From assembly GCA_006538405.1 (NCBI GenBank), contig BJKQ01000005.1, positions 930,001 to 994,000 of the forward strand: 64,000 nt of DNA. Reading direction: 5' to 3'. This document shows, piece by piece, positions 22,376-35,015 of this stretch (the stretch's first letter is position 1; every line of letters starts with the position of its first letter). The notes under the pieces are model-generated. The model was not told the DNA's origin. It saw only the letters and a program-made list of their open reading frames with translations, and made no database searches. This DNA is from Hansfordia pulvinata (lineage: Eukaryota; Ascomycota; Sordariomycetes; Xylariales). Made by a program: the position numbers and the translations under genes.

Positions 22376-24277
22376 CTAGTCCGCAAGCGGTCCCTTGCTG
22401 CCCCCGGCTTCCGAGTCCACCTCCTCCTCGGTGCCAGTTTTGGCCTCACCTTCCTGGCCAGCTTTGGTTTCGCCCTCCCCGCCACCGCCTTCCAGCTTGG
22501 GCTTCTTTGCCGACGTCTCGGCATCCTCCGGCACCTCATCCTCGGCCTTGTGCTTGGGTGTGCCTTCCCGTTCTCGGGCCTCCTCATCGGCAGACACCTC
22601 TTCGCTCTCAACCTCCATCTTGTCCGAATTCTCGTCCTTAACGGCTCCGCCAGCTGCACTCTCCCCGTCGTCTCCCTTCTTGTCATGACCCGCGTCGTCT
22701 TCCGTTGGCGCGGGGGGGTTCTCCTCTAGTTTTGGACTGTCGGCTTTCCGGCCTACGGCGGCCTCGACATCAATCTCCTGCATGTCAACATCAACCCCAA
22801 CGGAACCCGAGGGCTGGGGTCCCATGTCCTCTGGCCCAATCTCCTCCGGGCCTCGCGCGTGGGGCTTCTCGTCGTCGCTGGCGGGGACAGACCCGGCAGA
22901 GGGGTCCTCTTCGGCCCCAGGAGCAGAATCGAGGTCCCCTTCGTCTTCGTCGCCCGCAGAGCCATCGGAAGCAGCGCCCTCGGAAGAGCGGGCCTGCTGC
23001 TGTGCTAATGAACTCATGTGGCGAGCGGCAGCCGCGTGATGGCCTGGGACGAGCTGGCTGACTGGAACGATACCGGCGCGCTGCTCCTGGCGCAGGAGTT
23101 CCCCCTGAGTGACACCAACGCCGCGCGCGCCCATTGAGGGCACGCCATTGACAGATATGGAAACGGTTTCGATGCTGCCGACACCATTTGGACCGTCAAT
23201 GGTCTCGGTGCTTTCCGTACGTACCTCGGCGCCAACGTCATTCACCGTGGCAGAAGACTGGGAGCTGGTAGCCTCTGCGGAGTCTGGGGTTGAGACGGAG
23301 CCCGCTCCTTGCTGGGAGCCCGGGGACTCTTGGCGGTTCGGCTTCAGCCAGGGGATGGGGGTCAGAAGAGCACCACCCAGGGCTTCGTCGCTACCGGGAG
23401 CGGCCCAGGTCGAGGGAGCAGCTAATACATCGGTGGTGCCGTTCGATAGCAGCGACGACTCGGAGATTTCAGGGACAGCCGGCGGCAAGGGGTAAACGTT
23501 CAGGCCGGAAGTGACGTGGACCACGCGATCCAGGGCATGCAGGTAGGTCGGGAGTGCGCGGTAATGCTTCTTGGGAGTGAGGATCAGCTCGACAAGGCGC
23601 TGGAAGGTGTGAGGGGGATATGTCGGGAAGTTGTGGTGTAGAGTCGAGGTAATCTCTTCAAGCATGATCTCGACCTGCTTCGGCAGCGTTCCGGGTGGAG
23701 GAGACTCGCACGGCGGCGGCGGCGGCGGGGCTGTTGGCAGTTGTGGCGATGGAGGCGCGGGTGCGTTTTCCTTGTTGGCTTCCTGGGACGAGGTTTCGGT
23801 GTCGCCCTCCGCGGCGGCTGGGGATTTGGCGGGAGCGGCGTCGGAACCCGGGGCATCGGCACCGTTGGCATCGGCGCCGGCACCAGGGGCGTCGGGCGCT
23901 GTGGGAGAGGAGGGTAATGGAGACGGCAGGGTTTCTGAGGCGAATGACCGGTCGGCGCCGGCTTGGGCGCCATCAGCCTCGTGGTTGCGGCCGTCGATGG
24001 GGCCTGACGAGCGCAAAATAGGCGGCTGGCGGGGGATTTTGGGGATGGGAAATTCCTCGCGGGCGATCTGGTTTATTCTGCCGACAATGCGCGGCAGCAG
24101 GGCAGGCCAGAGGGAGCTAGAGGTGGGGATCGGGTCAGTAAGCGGGAGCAGGGAGAATGGCCGGGGCGTTGTCGGCGACGACAGCGGTGATGGCGGGCGC
24201 ACGTGGGCAACGTACTAATCCATGGCGGCGCCATTTGCGACGGAGTGCAGGAGGTCATCGTCGTCGACTTCCATCAT
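22376..24277 (-). CDS. Protein phosphatase 4 regulatory subunit 2 (PPP4R2/Psy4-like)
   Basis: Two exons on the minus strand: 24277..24216, a 99-nt intron (GTACGT...CTCTAG), then 24116..22376, for 600 aa. The splice joins an acidic N-terminus (MMEVDDDDLLHSVANGAAMD) to YSLWPALLPRIVGRINQIAREEFP, the start of the PPP4R2 domain. The second conserved block follows a disordered insert at roughly residues 160-230 (LPKQVEIMLEEITSTLHHNFPTYPPHTFQRLVELIL; LPTYLHALDRVVHVTSG). The remaining half is acidic, Pro/Ser/Glu-rich and presumably disordered, with a KKPKLEGG motif near the end that could act in nuclear import. In yeast Psy4 directs the PP4 catalytic subunit to phospho-H2A after DNA damage. The same role here is inferred from family membership. 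The frame before the splice is short, so the gene is easy to mis-start at 24202. Confidence 0.87.
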
Positions 24278-27200
24278 GTTGGGCGTGGAACGGATGCGAC
24301 GTGGAAGGGCGATCGACCAGGCTGGGATGATGTTGGTGGCGGAGTGGGTTGATGGCAGCGGTGGGTGACGACGGTGACGCGCGGGAGCGGGAGCGGCAGC
24401 GACAGCGACAGCGACGGCGGGATCGGGTATCCAGAGAGCTGGCAGTCGCAAACCAGTCGCGACCGCCGTTGCGCCTGGCGCTACGCTGTGGAGTACGAGC
24501 AGGTACGACCTGAGCTAGCAGCGCGTTAGGCTGCTTGGTCTTCGGTACCTTCTAGCAGGCATTTTCTCTCCTGACGCTCCCATCTCATCAAGTACTGACT
24601 ACGGGTGTCTTTCGGCGGGCGCACGCGACTGGGCGCTCAGACACCTTGCCAGCCTATCGATAAGACACTTTCGAGTTCGAGTGCCTGCCTGTCTGCATTC
24701 CATTCCCAGACTGAGGCATCGATCTAAAAATAGCATGTCCCCAGCCACCCGCCATGGGTGCTCGACGCTGCATTATTAGTATTGTCGGATGCACCAGACT
24801 GGTAGACGAGGGGGAACCTGGAACCACGCAACAAGGGTCATCTTGACATGCAGCGGGGGGTGCAGGTGGTCAAGCTGTCCTCACTGTCATTGTCGTCGTC
24901 TGGTCATACGTAGGCACTCCGTACATGGCAAAGAAGTGATAAATGATGGTGACCAGTACCTTGGAACGGTCTGAACGATGATGCATACCTAAGCTAAAAG
25001 TACATGTTTTGAATGGCTAGCTATATCAGTTCTTGCCCGTCCCATCGCCACCTGCCCATCCTCCCATCCTCGCGCCGCCGCACTGATGACAGGAGAGCGT
25101 GCCCATGATCCTGCCCCACCCATCTGTGACTATGCTGGACCGTCGATCCAGGGGCTGCCGACTTGACGCCAGCCATGCCCACCCAGCGCCCCTCGTCAGT
25201 GCCGGGAGGTGGGCCCGTGGCCCTGTCGCCCCTCGTGGCCCGGCGCGAGCTATCGCATGCTGCACGAATACTCATGTACCGTGCCTCTTTCCGTATTCGA
25301 GGATATAACGGAGGGTCAGGTACGCTCAAGATTTGCTAGATACCAGTACATGTAGTGTCTGCCATGGAGATGGGTGAGTGTTTAAGATATATGTACATGT
25401 AGGTACTCGCACTCGTACTGAACCAGATACAGGAGAACCGTGCCTCACGCAGTCGTCCGTTTCAAACGGTAATTTGCTTACGCTGGAGGTCCACTACACC
25501 CTCGTAGGTATCTCGGGGCCGCCTCGGCATTCCGTCCGGCAAACGGCAAACGGCAAACCCCTCGGGTCTTCGCTGCGCGGGTCTTTGGTCTTTGCCCGTA
25601 GGGAGGCCGAAAACTCTGCGCCTCCTGAACGAACGCCCTTGGTTCTAGACCGATGGTGGACGCGTACCACGTCCGTCCCGAGCCCCTGACCTACCCGCTC
25701 CCCCAGCCCCCCGTAGGGTACCTACCTAGAGTAATCTGTAATAGATGCACTTTCGCTCCGCCAGGTCAGGTCGCCAGTACTAGGTAATGTGATAATGAGC
25801 CAAGTCAGATACGCGTGGTCGCCACATCAGCGCTACTCGTACAACAACTACATGTTGCTACCGACTACACGTCATCGTGCTTTCTTAGACAGTCTACTCC
25901 GTGACAGCCTTGCATACCTCCATGGGAAAAGGGGCCCGGAGTATTCCTTGTCTACTCGTACCGTACTCTGTAGCTGGCCTGACCACGTCAACGTGAGACA
26001 GAGGGAGAGAAAATGGCGACCGCGTGCTTGCTAATGTGAGTTACCACTGGGTGTAGGTACCTAAGTTAGCGGAGGGTACCGCGGCGAGGGCGGGACCTGC
26101 TGCCCGAGCCATCCGGCTGAGCCCGCAAACTCAAATCATCAATAGCCGTTCGTGACACGCCTTGGCACGACACGACCTGAAGGGTGGGAGGTGATTCGTA
26201 GATCAAGTCTCGTTTGCCAGGATTGTGATGCCATGGCTCGCCGGTCCGTACGGATACCCAGTCGCTGGGCTCGTGTAAGCAATCTGCAAATATCATCAGT
26301 CGAGAGTGCAACTTGATTCACCTCCATGATCAAAAACACCCACACTCGTAGGGCGCTGCCACGTGAAGCTATCCACCGCCCAAAGGGTTCCCCATGGTTC
26401 CCTACTACCTACCTAATCTCAGGGGATACTTTGGCCATGGAGATAGCCTCGCCCCGTTCCCCGCGGCGCCGGCACGGCACTGCGATCCGTCGGGAGCACA
26501 GACGCGGGACGCTGACATGTCACCCCGTGCGAGTGTAGGTCCGCACCAGCAGCATGAGTAGGAGATTCACATCAGCCACGACCGACGGGCATGCCGTCCG
26601 GGCCAGAAGAAAGTCTCAGCAAGAGCATCGGCTGCCAGTTGCTTTGAGTGCCACGAGTGCACATGAGGCCTCTCGCCCTGGCCCGGCACCACCCACCTGG
26701 GAAAGATGACCTAGAGAGTGACTGGGGCAGCGTGGCTGTGCAGCATCTCGACCCCTGCGTGCCCTAGGTACGAGTAGCCGTCGAACTCACTCGGGGAGGA
26801 TCAGGTCCAGAACGCCGCCGCAAGTGATGGTGATCAGGAGGCTCCGCGGCGTCGGATCACTGCCAATTCCAATCGATCGATCCGGGGAGCTGACGTGCTT
26901 GGGCATTGGCGCCTCTTTTCTGACGTGCTTTCAACATGAACGTCTACGGACAGACGCGACGCGGGCACATGAGGTACATCCATTGTAGGTACGTAGATTG
27001 TGTAAACTAAGGTACATCAATAACACCTGCGCTACCTCAAGTGGGCAGCACCGCGCCGCGGGACTACTTACTCGTAATCTCTGTAGACCAGATGCCCGGG
27101 GTTCTCTCCCCAAACTTGCCTGTGATCTCGAGTGTCGAATGTACGTATCGCGCATGATATTACCATCTCATCAACTCGTACGAGAGCGGGTTGGCAGCGT

Positions 27201-28800
27201 CGGATTGATTTGAAGAAAACCAATACTGTCAGCACAGCCCGCGCAGCTGGCGGGGCCGGGCTCTCTAGCGCGGGCACCAGTGGCCCCAGAGGGCTGTCTG
27301 GCGCCGGTGGGAATCTCTTGGCGGGACGCCTTGCTCAGCTTTCACATTGGAGGCCAGTGAGGCCCTGTGGCCCTGTGGCCCTGCAGCCCCGTCTGGCGGA
27401 CGGGCTAACGGAATCTCTGGTTACGGGGGCACGGACGTACTCGTACACCTTGTAGATGCACTGGTGTCATTGCCTGGATGGGCGCCTCTCACCTCCAGCT
27501 CTAGCTGCGCGATACGGAATCCGATGGATATCGATTCTGGTTTACGGACAGCGGGCAACGGAAGGCCAATGCAAGTACTGTGAGTGGCTACTCGTGCATG
27601 TACTTGCACCCGGTATCGCAGTGCAGGGGGCCCTCAAGTCGGAGCCAGGACCTTAAATGGCATCAAGAATCTACCACCTCCAGCTGCAAGCTGCTGCAAG
27701 CTGAAAGGATGAGCGAGTCCTACGGGGGCTGACTACGGATATATCGGTTATCGATCGCGTATCGCATACGATATGTATTGCAGGGAGCACGTACGAGTAC
27801 TAGTATCGAATGTGCCGCGACTGCACGTGCCGCTGGGCGGCCTGCAATCAGAGGCACGAGTCGGTAGGTACTCGTACTCATTACCTGCATTTACTCCATC
27901 AGAGCTTCCAAGGTTGTTACTCGTAGTAGGTTATGTGGTAGGCGAATGCGAGAGCCTCGAATTCATACGGGTACAAAGTCGTTCTCACGAGCTAATAAGT
28001 TACCCAATGCGCGGCCCATATATCACCAGGCGACTATTGGCGCGAAAAATGCGCGACGTTTTCCCCTTTCTCTTCACAATTACGTACGTATTGTTTGCTT
28101 TGCCTTGGACTCCGTTTCCGTCCTGGCCGACTTCCAACCCTTACAAGGCGCGTCGGCAACAGGGCGCCGTGTCTTCCCGGCCACGCCGAAGAAAGCTCGT
28201 CTTTCTACACGTAGCTCGGCCGGCGAAGGCTCCTCCTGGGCGACGCGCGTGCGAAAGCTCGGCGCTCACGGCACGCACCCAGGCGCTCCTGGAAAGTAAT
28301 CGGGCTGATCAAGGCCCCTCAAGCCCCGCGGAGGAGCAAGCCGCCCGGCACATGGTGCTCGTGGAAGCCCACGGCCGCCCCGGTACTATGAACGGGCAGG
28401 TGTGCGGTGGGGGTGTTGGAACTGGGCGTACCGCGGCGGGCGCCGTTGTGGCGATCAGCATGAGGAGCGTGGTTTTTCCAACCGTGCCGGCCTGGCATGA
28501 ACACGGGCGTGTCCCTCTGGTGCCCGACACGGAGCATTGCTCGAGAGCCCAAGCCCGTGCCCGATGCTGTTGCAAGTACGAGCACCCGTACCCGTCCGTT
28601 CCGCTCGTATATCAAGGGGTGGGATCCTCATCACTTCTGGAAGCTTTCTTTTGTCGTTCGGAGGGTAGTAAGTCCATGTACGGAATGGCCAGAGATGTCG
28701 ACTCTGCCCACCGGGCTTCGGTCGGTTCGCAAAGTTGAATAACACAAGTAATAACCCCTGGATCCATTGTAAAAGGCCGATTGCAACGTTCTGTTCTGTT

Positions 28801-28814
28801 TACTCGTACGAGTA
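28801..28814. repeat. Perfect 14-bp GTAC-core palindrome
   Basis: TACTCGTACGAGTA reads identically on both strands. It is the cleanest representative of the motif family scattered across the gene-free parts of this window. A near-copy with TACGGAGTA in the right arm lies at 28973-28990. Confidence 0.9.
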
Positions 28815-29720
28815 CAACCACATGAGGAGCCCTGCCAGCACTGCCTCCTTGACCCTCCTGCCGGGGCCCCTATCCAACCCCGGCTTACGGGCATGCAGAC
28901 TTTCCAACTAGGGTGGTCCGATGACGATGGCGCCCCGGCTGCCCTCCCGTGGCCTCCCTCTCTACTCGTACGGAGTACTAGACTCGTGCTCGAACGAGGG
29001 CGTTTCCACGAGTACTTGTGCAACCTCCCGGGGCTGCTCTTCTGTCGCCGACAGGGCTGTGCAGCGCCGGCGGATGGGCGGCTGCATGCAGACCATGCAG
29101 CATTGGATGCTGGAGGGTCTGCAACGTCAACGTGCCTGTACGAGTACCTTAGCATCACGAAATGTACGGGGTAACGTGTGTCTGAGTCTGTGCTGCTAAA
29201 GTTAGGACGGCCTGCATGCGCATACGGATACCTGGTACTCGTACTCATACATATGGCATCCATTCCAATCCCAGAGCGCCTCAGGGCTGATATCGTAGGT
29301 ACCCAGTACTCGTGTCGGTGCCGGCAGACGAGCGCCTCTGCCGTCTGCCGTCAGCGCATACCACAGAGACTCTATTCTGGTCATCACTGCCCCCGCCTCG
29401 GCTGCTCGAATATAAGTCATGTTCTGTTCACAGGCTGGGCTGGGTGAGATTCGAGTCATGCCCAGCGAAGGGAGGCCCTCCTGCGAGTGCTCCGTACCTA
29501 CACACCCGTCGGGTGTTGTATATCTGTACGGGTAGGTACCACGCAGCAAAGCATGAACACGAATGTGGCGGGAGCCTTCAAGGTTCGCAAGGTACCGGGC
29601 CCAGATGCTAGGTGCGGATAGCGCCCAGCCCTGAGGCCCGTTGGCTCGGAGAGGATCGTGTGATTGGCTGCAACATGGCGCGGAGGAGAAGGTCGGCGGC
29701 GCAGGTGGTGGCTCGGGTAA

Positions 29721-29756
29721 CTTAGGTACCTACCTAGGTACTAGTAGTACCTACCA
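29721..29756. repeat. Cluster of overlapping TAGGTACCTA palindromes
   Basis: AGGTACCT and TACCTAGGTA overlap repeatedly within 36 bp, ending in GTAGTACCTACC. This is the second flavour of GTAC-core palindrome in the window and the densest single cluster of it. Confidence 0.85.
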
Positions 29757-30170
29757 AGGGCAGAGGTCTTCAGATGTACGATTACAGGTGTCTACTCGTA
29801 CCTCCCAGCCTACCTACATTGGATGTACGGGAGGTATGCCCGTGCTCGTGCGAGTACCCGTTCGCAAAACGGAGTGCCGCTGGACCCTCCTCCGTTTCTG
29901 GGCCCGCCTGATCATCCTCCTGCTCCGACTCACCTTGTCTGGGCTCGCCTCAAACCACCCGGACCGTTTCAGCCCAGCCCAGCAGCCCCCATCTTCTCTC
30001 CCATTCGACCCTCTCACGTCCTCTCGCGTCCTCTCTCTCCCTCTCCGACCAGGTGGCCCCCATCGCTGCTCGTACACAGGCTGGCTAGACTGGAATCCTC
30101 TCCCGCAGCCTTCCCACTGTCGCCACCGCCTCCCGCTCCCACCCACACACATACACCCTCGCTCACCGGT

Positions 30171-30200
30171 TCGACTCGACTCGACTCGACTCGACTCGAC
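30171..30200 (+). repeat. TCGAC pentanucleotide repeat, six units
   Basis: Six exact TCGAC units are followed by degenerating TCAAC copies. It lies about 1 kb upstream of the UPF0658 gene, in its pyrimidine-rich leader region. It is a simple microsatellite. Confidence 0.9.
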
Positions 30201-31228
30201 TCAACTCAATCTTGACATCAACTCAACTTCATCTCGACCTCGACTCATCTCGTCGACCTGCTTATCGTCGTCCCCTCCGCCGTGAACCGCGCCCACCACT
30301 TTCTCAACAACTCCGCGCCGGCTCTTGTTCACCAAAAGCGGACCCCCCCCCCCAGCCCTGCTGTCTCTGCCCCGTGCTGCGCGCTCTGCAAGGAACCACT
30401 GCCAACCAACCCCCGTCATCCCAGCACTGCCACCTGGGAATCAAAAGGTTCATCTCGACTAAATTAACTGGCACGGCCGCCCCGTTGCACACGACTCAAT
30501 CGACGCCTGCTCCCCCCAGTCACCCGCCGCCTGCGCTCAACCCGCCCAGCCGCCCCATTCATCAATCAATGAATTAGCCTCACCCGTCACTCAATCAATC
30601 GACACGGTCCTCTTTTTTTCCCTCTCAACCCTCCTACCAACCGGCCTGGCCATCACACCACCAGTATTTACCACCACCATCACCACTGCCCACGCGCGTG
30701 AGCAGGTCTTGGCCTCTCCCACCCTTCGTCCCTCGTTCTCACCCAAGCCCCGGATCGCCTCTCGCACCTGCGCGCTGTGCGTTTCCCGCCTTAGATAATA
30801 ACCCCAAACCCGCTTCCGTCACCTCGCCTGGGCCCTCCTGCATCTTCCCGCCCAGGGTCCGTACATACAGTTATCCCGCCCACCCCCTCGTCTCACTCTC
30901 CAAAACACAAGGGACGGCCTGCTTAGCCCTGGGCTCGCCCAAGTGACACCTCAACCACCGCCAGCCACGTCCCCTCCCCACCCTAGGTCCAAACCCCCCT
31001 TCGGCCCTCGCATCACTCCTCGTCTCGAGGAGAGCCATCGCTGTGGCTTTCCAACCAGATCACCGCCGGCTCCTGCACGGAGAACCCGGCTTCCAACATC
31101 TCGGCTCCAGAGGCTCTAACACCTGGGATCTCGAGGCCGACTCTCCAAAGCAGCACCAGCAGCCCCGCGACCAGTATCCTCCTCCCTCCTTCGGTCACAA
31201 CTACAACGACAGCAACGCCTTCTCCACC

Positions 31229-32394
31229 ATGTCGGGCATGCCGCCCCCCGCCTACAGCCGCTGGAAGAGCGTGGCTATCAGCACCAAGGAGATCTTTCAG
31301 AAGAAGTGGCCGTCTTGGTTTTTCGCCGCCGCCGCCGTCCAAGCCGTCCTCTGCATCGCCTTCGAGGCGTACACATTCGCCCGATTCCAGAATGGCCTCA
31401 AGCGTAATCCCGATCTCGACGTATGGACCAAGCCGAACGTCCAGGCCCAGCTCAAGACTATTCCCACCTTCCTCAGTCTGTTCATCTTCGGCTTCGTCTA
31501 CGAACTCGTCCTCGTCTGGGACGCCCTCCGCGCCAAGAACACGATTCAGGTTATTGGGCTTTGCATCGCCAATGTCGCCTTGATGGTTTACACCGCCATC
31601 CAGATCTCCGAGATCATGGACGCCATCAACCAGCTCGTAGACTCGCAAGCCTTCAACGACAGCGGGATCTGGGACACGGTCAAGCCGTTCCTCGTCGCCA
31701 TTCCCATCATCCTAGCCGTCGGCACGATCGTCTTGACTTTCTTTGCCTGGAAACTATACCAGGAGTTTGCGTGGGATATTCTCAAGCACATTGGTGCTGA
31801 TTACCGCATGAAGAAGCGCTTCTTGCACTACCAAGTATGTCGATGCCCCTCTCAAGCTGATGAGCTCGCATCGAGTCTTTGCACCCCGCTAACCACCCAC
31901 AGGTTTACATTGCGCTGCTCAAGTTCGATTTCTTCTTCTTCATCGGCTTTACCGTCCAGTTTCTGGTCGTCGTTACTGGCCTCGACCGGATCGAAATCTA
32001 CCTGACGGCCGCCGCAATTCCCGTCACCGTCATCATTCTGCTCTGTGCAGCCCTCTCGACGCGACGCGAGTTCAAGCCCGGCATGCTCTTCATCATGGTC
32101 CTGTACCTGGGCGGTCTCTCGTACTTCATCTTCAAGCTGTCTCGCATCTATGACCCCTACCACGCCAACGACTACATGCCTGTCAGGAAGTCCTTGACCA
32201 CCTTCGCCGTTCTGACCATCATTCTCATCATCCTCACCATTACCAATGCCCTGATCTGCATGTTCAACTTTGGCGCGGGCCTGAAGCAGCATCTCAACAT
32301 GCGCCACAGCCCGCAGGTCGACAAGGACCAGATCAGCTATTCGCTCAATGATGTCAAGCAGCCGCAGATGCCGACCCGCATGACCATCGACTAG
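31229..32394 (+). CDS. UPF0658 Golgi membrane protein (S. pombe C23H3.04 type)
   Basis: Join 31229..31834 and 31903..32394 around a 68-nt GT-AG intron (GTATGT...CCACAG), giving 365 aa. The start at 31229 (CACCATGTCGGGC) is the first in-frame ATG in good context. The frame is open upstream to at least 31043 and encodes a plausible hydrophilic extension (HGEPGFQHLGSRGSNTWDLEAD), so the true start may lie in an unseen upstream exon. Eight or so hydrophobic segments are visible, including WFFAAAAVQAVLCIAFEAYTF, TFLSLFIFGFVYELVLVW, FFIGFTVQFLVVVTGL and LTTFAVLTIILIILTITNALIC. Conserved motifs are KEIFQKKWPSWFF and FAWKLYQEFAWDILKHIGAD. The fission-yeast homologue localises to the Golgi, and no biochemical activity is known. 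The tail after the last membrane segment is polar and short. Confidence 0.85.
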
Positions 32395-33189
32395 ACGAAC
32401 ACCCCCTCGACCGCACCCTGCCCAAGGCCAGCCCTGGCAACACTGTATAAAGCGACACGACTGCACGACTTTCCTTGTTTTTGCCCCCCTCAAAACAGTT
32501 TCCAGCATCCTGAGATATCCGGCCATCTGGTGGCCAATTCCGTGGTTTTTCCTTCTTGTCCTATTTTTTTCGCGTCTATACCGGGGTAGAGGAGAGCGAG
32601 CAGGCATTTTCAGCAGCGTGCGGGGAATCTCTTTTCTTTTTGTGACTTGGTTGGGAGGTTGGGGAGCTTTTCGGGCGTTGAGCGTGTTTTGAGAGCCGCG
32701 TTGCTCTCCCACAAGTCCTTGTTTGCAGCCGTTCTGCTAAAGCTGCGGATGTGGAGCGGCCGCGTTGGTCATGTATTGATCCGGTGGGGATCTGGACAAG
32801 GTGCCGGAGCAACCTGTGCTGGTCGCCCAGCTGTTCAAGCGCAATGCCTGTCGACACCACCTCAACAGTAACGCGAGACGTTGTATCCAACAGGCTGTGT
32901 GTCCAACAGGCTTTTGTACTTCAGAGCAGAGACGCAAGAGTTGAAAAGAAACTACACTTCAATGATACGGCCCCCGGGTCCGACTGGTTGTGACGGCAAG
33001 CTCTCTGTCGATTATCGAGCCTGATGAACTCATTTTGGCTCGTCATCGCGAATGGACGAACGCGTGCCGCGGCCGAGTTGGAGTTTTGGTGTTGGCACGG
33101 CATCTCGAGTGGTTTATCTGAAGAAGAGACATGGGGAAGAGGAAGTCTGAAGCCCTCCCGCGCCTCGGCCTCTGCATGACAGCTTATCG

Positions 33190-33191
<2 letters not shown>

Positions 33192-33228
<37 letters not shown>
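33192..33228. repeat. T37 homopolymer
   Basis: An uninterrupted run of 37 T on the + strand within otherwise GC-rich sequence. It could be the poly(A) end of a reverse-transcribed insertion on the minus strand or a slippage-expanded tract. No retroelement coding sequence was recognised beside it. Confidence 0.9.
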
Positions 33229-33230
<2 letters not shown>

Positions 33231-34956
33231 GCAATGGAGCTCCGGCTCGGGTGCGGTTGATCTCGGGCACCGGGTCCCGGGGTCTCACTCCACTCCGCCC
33301 GGGCAGCCGAGCGGAGACGGAGCCATGGAGCCACTCGCCCAGTCTGCCAGCGCCATCTCCGGGGCCTGTCCCTCGTAGCTCCTGGTCTCTGGGATGGTGA
33401 TTTCTTCAATGGATCCCCTCCCTGACAGGAACAGACCTGCACTTTTTTAGTCATTCGACAGTTGCCCGGGCGTCCCGGCCTGGAGCGCCCAGCGTCCGCC
33501 GTGCCAAAATAACAAACTGTACAGCTTCCGTTTGACTGGCGAGAGAGAGCGAGCGGTCGCCCGAAATGCGTACCCCCCTGCTTTCCCCAAGAGCGTACGG
33601 GCGATTCGGTCGAGGAGTACAGGACAGACCTGGCATGTGGTTGAAGACTCGAGCGGCCAACAAGCCCGTCCGTGCCTCGAGGTCTCCTTTTGAGGGGCGC
33701 GGGGCACGCGGGGATTTCTACCAAGCCCGCCGACGCGCCGCGAGGCAGCGACAGAAGAGGAGAGAAGAGACGACGAGGCGAAGAGGGATATGGGGGGGGG
33801 GGGGAGGGGGCGCGTTGTTTCGCCCCCGAGGCGCAGTGTACTCTTAGGTGTAGGTGGCGAATGCACACGCGAAAGGGGTGGGCGAGATGGAGGCGAGAGC
33901 CCGAAGAGGTGGCGATGGCGTGGAACTCAAAGGCCCAAGCCCGCTCGGCGCCTCTCTTTTCTCGAAAACCCTGCGCAGGATCGCGACCCTCGTCGCGATC
34001 CTACGCCGCTGCATCGGGGGTGGGGGGGGCGCGCGCGCCTAGGATGCCCAGATGCGGGCTGGGGCTCTTCTCGCTTCCTGCGTTCCGGCAAATCGTCCAG
34101 ACCCTCCGCCGGTGCGTCTCCGGGCTGTCGGGGACCCGCGTCCAGTGGGAAGGAGGGTTTTGACTCTGCGCGGCGTCCCGGTCCCGACCAGCAGGCGACG
34201 GGGAAGGCGACGGGGACGACGACGCTGGATCGTGCCACCAGCTCAACACCGGTGAGCACGCAGAGCGGCGGACTCGACTTGGTGACGTGAGCAACGGACA
34301 GGCAGACGGGCAGACTGACTCATGACGGACCGACTGACGAGGCTTCGTAGTCAGAATGAGGCACCAGAGCTGCCTGGCTGCGGCGGCTCGCCACATCGAT
34401 GGAAGAAGACAGGTGATGGTGGCCACCCGCCCTTCCAGAAGACCGGGCCCCCTTTCTCCAGTCAGTTGAAGCCTAGCGGGCCATCACCACCTTCTGCTGG
34501 CCTTTCCTAGACGGCGATGTGTTTTGTCTGCCCGACTCGTACGGTTGAGAAAGGCGGGGGAGGGGCGAACGGCGAACCCGGTACCAATGTTCGCATCAGG
34601 TTTTTTTTTGGGGGGGAGAGGGGGGTGGCGGTTCATTCTTTAACTTTCTTCTCCTTCTTCTTTTATCGCGTCGTTCGCCACTGGCGCGCCCGATTCCTTT
34701 TGGTCTTGGCACGAACAAAAAGATGCCCGTCCCGCCCTTCATCTGGCCTGGACTTATCTGGACTCGACTTGCTTTACACTGCTGCACCATCAGAGGCGGG
34801 GTCTTCCGTCAATACTCGGCATATTCTCGACTTTGCGACCTTTGCAAGGGATCAACTGGGACGACCACGTTGTGAGCGACGACAAGGACCACTATTGAGA
34901 AAACAGGCAGACGACAAGAGCACGACAGAGGAGACGGACGAACACGCAGCGCGCAC

Positions 34957-34958
<2 letters not shown>

Positions 34959-35008
<50 letters not shown>
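34959..35008 (+). repeat. (GA)n dinucleotide microsatellite
   Basis: About 25 GA units, continuing into a purine-rich GAAAG tract up to the start codon at 35094. It sits in the immediate 5' leader of the secreted-protein gene, where purine or CT-type tracts often mark fungal core promoters. Confidence 0.9.

Positions 35009-35015
<7 letters not shown>

Larger units (their letters stand above)
24278..31228. other. Seven-kilobase stretch without a recognisable gene, motif-rich
   Basis: This is the longest gene-free stretch in the window. GTAC-core palindromes are frequent (near 24490, 25330, 25400, 25836, 27066, 27437, 27791, 27866, 28801, 28973, 29135, 29236, 29721 and 29792). Frames of up to 321 codons exist (27773-28738) but contain no domain and run through the motifs. 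From about 29900 the + strand becomes pyrimidine-rich and TCGAC repeats appear, consistent with the promoter and 5' leader of the UPF0658 gene. I cannot exclude small genes or lncRNAs. Confidence 0.45.

Noticed and set aside
27735..27780. Repeated TATCG words and a short CGTAT/ATACG inverted repeat
   Set aside because: The stem is only 5 bp and the words are short. It is not distinguishable from chance in this AT-richer patch.
27773..28738. 321-codon open frame on the + strand
   Set aside because: No domain, low-complexity Arg/Ala content, an overlapping open frame on the other strand, and several GTAC-core motifs inside it. Most likely a chance frame.
32921..33868. 315-codon minus-strand frame containing a poly-Lys run
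   Set aside because: It is driven by the T37 tract and lacks any domain. The region reads as non-coding on both strands.
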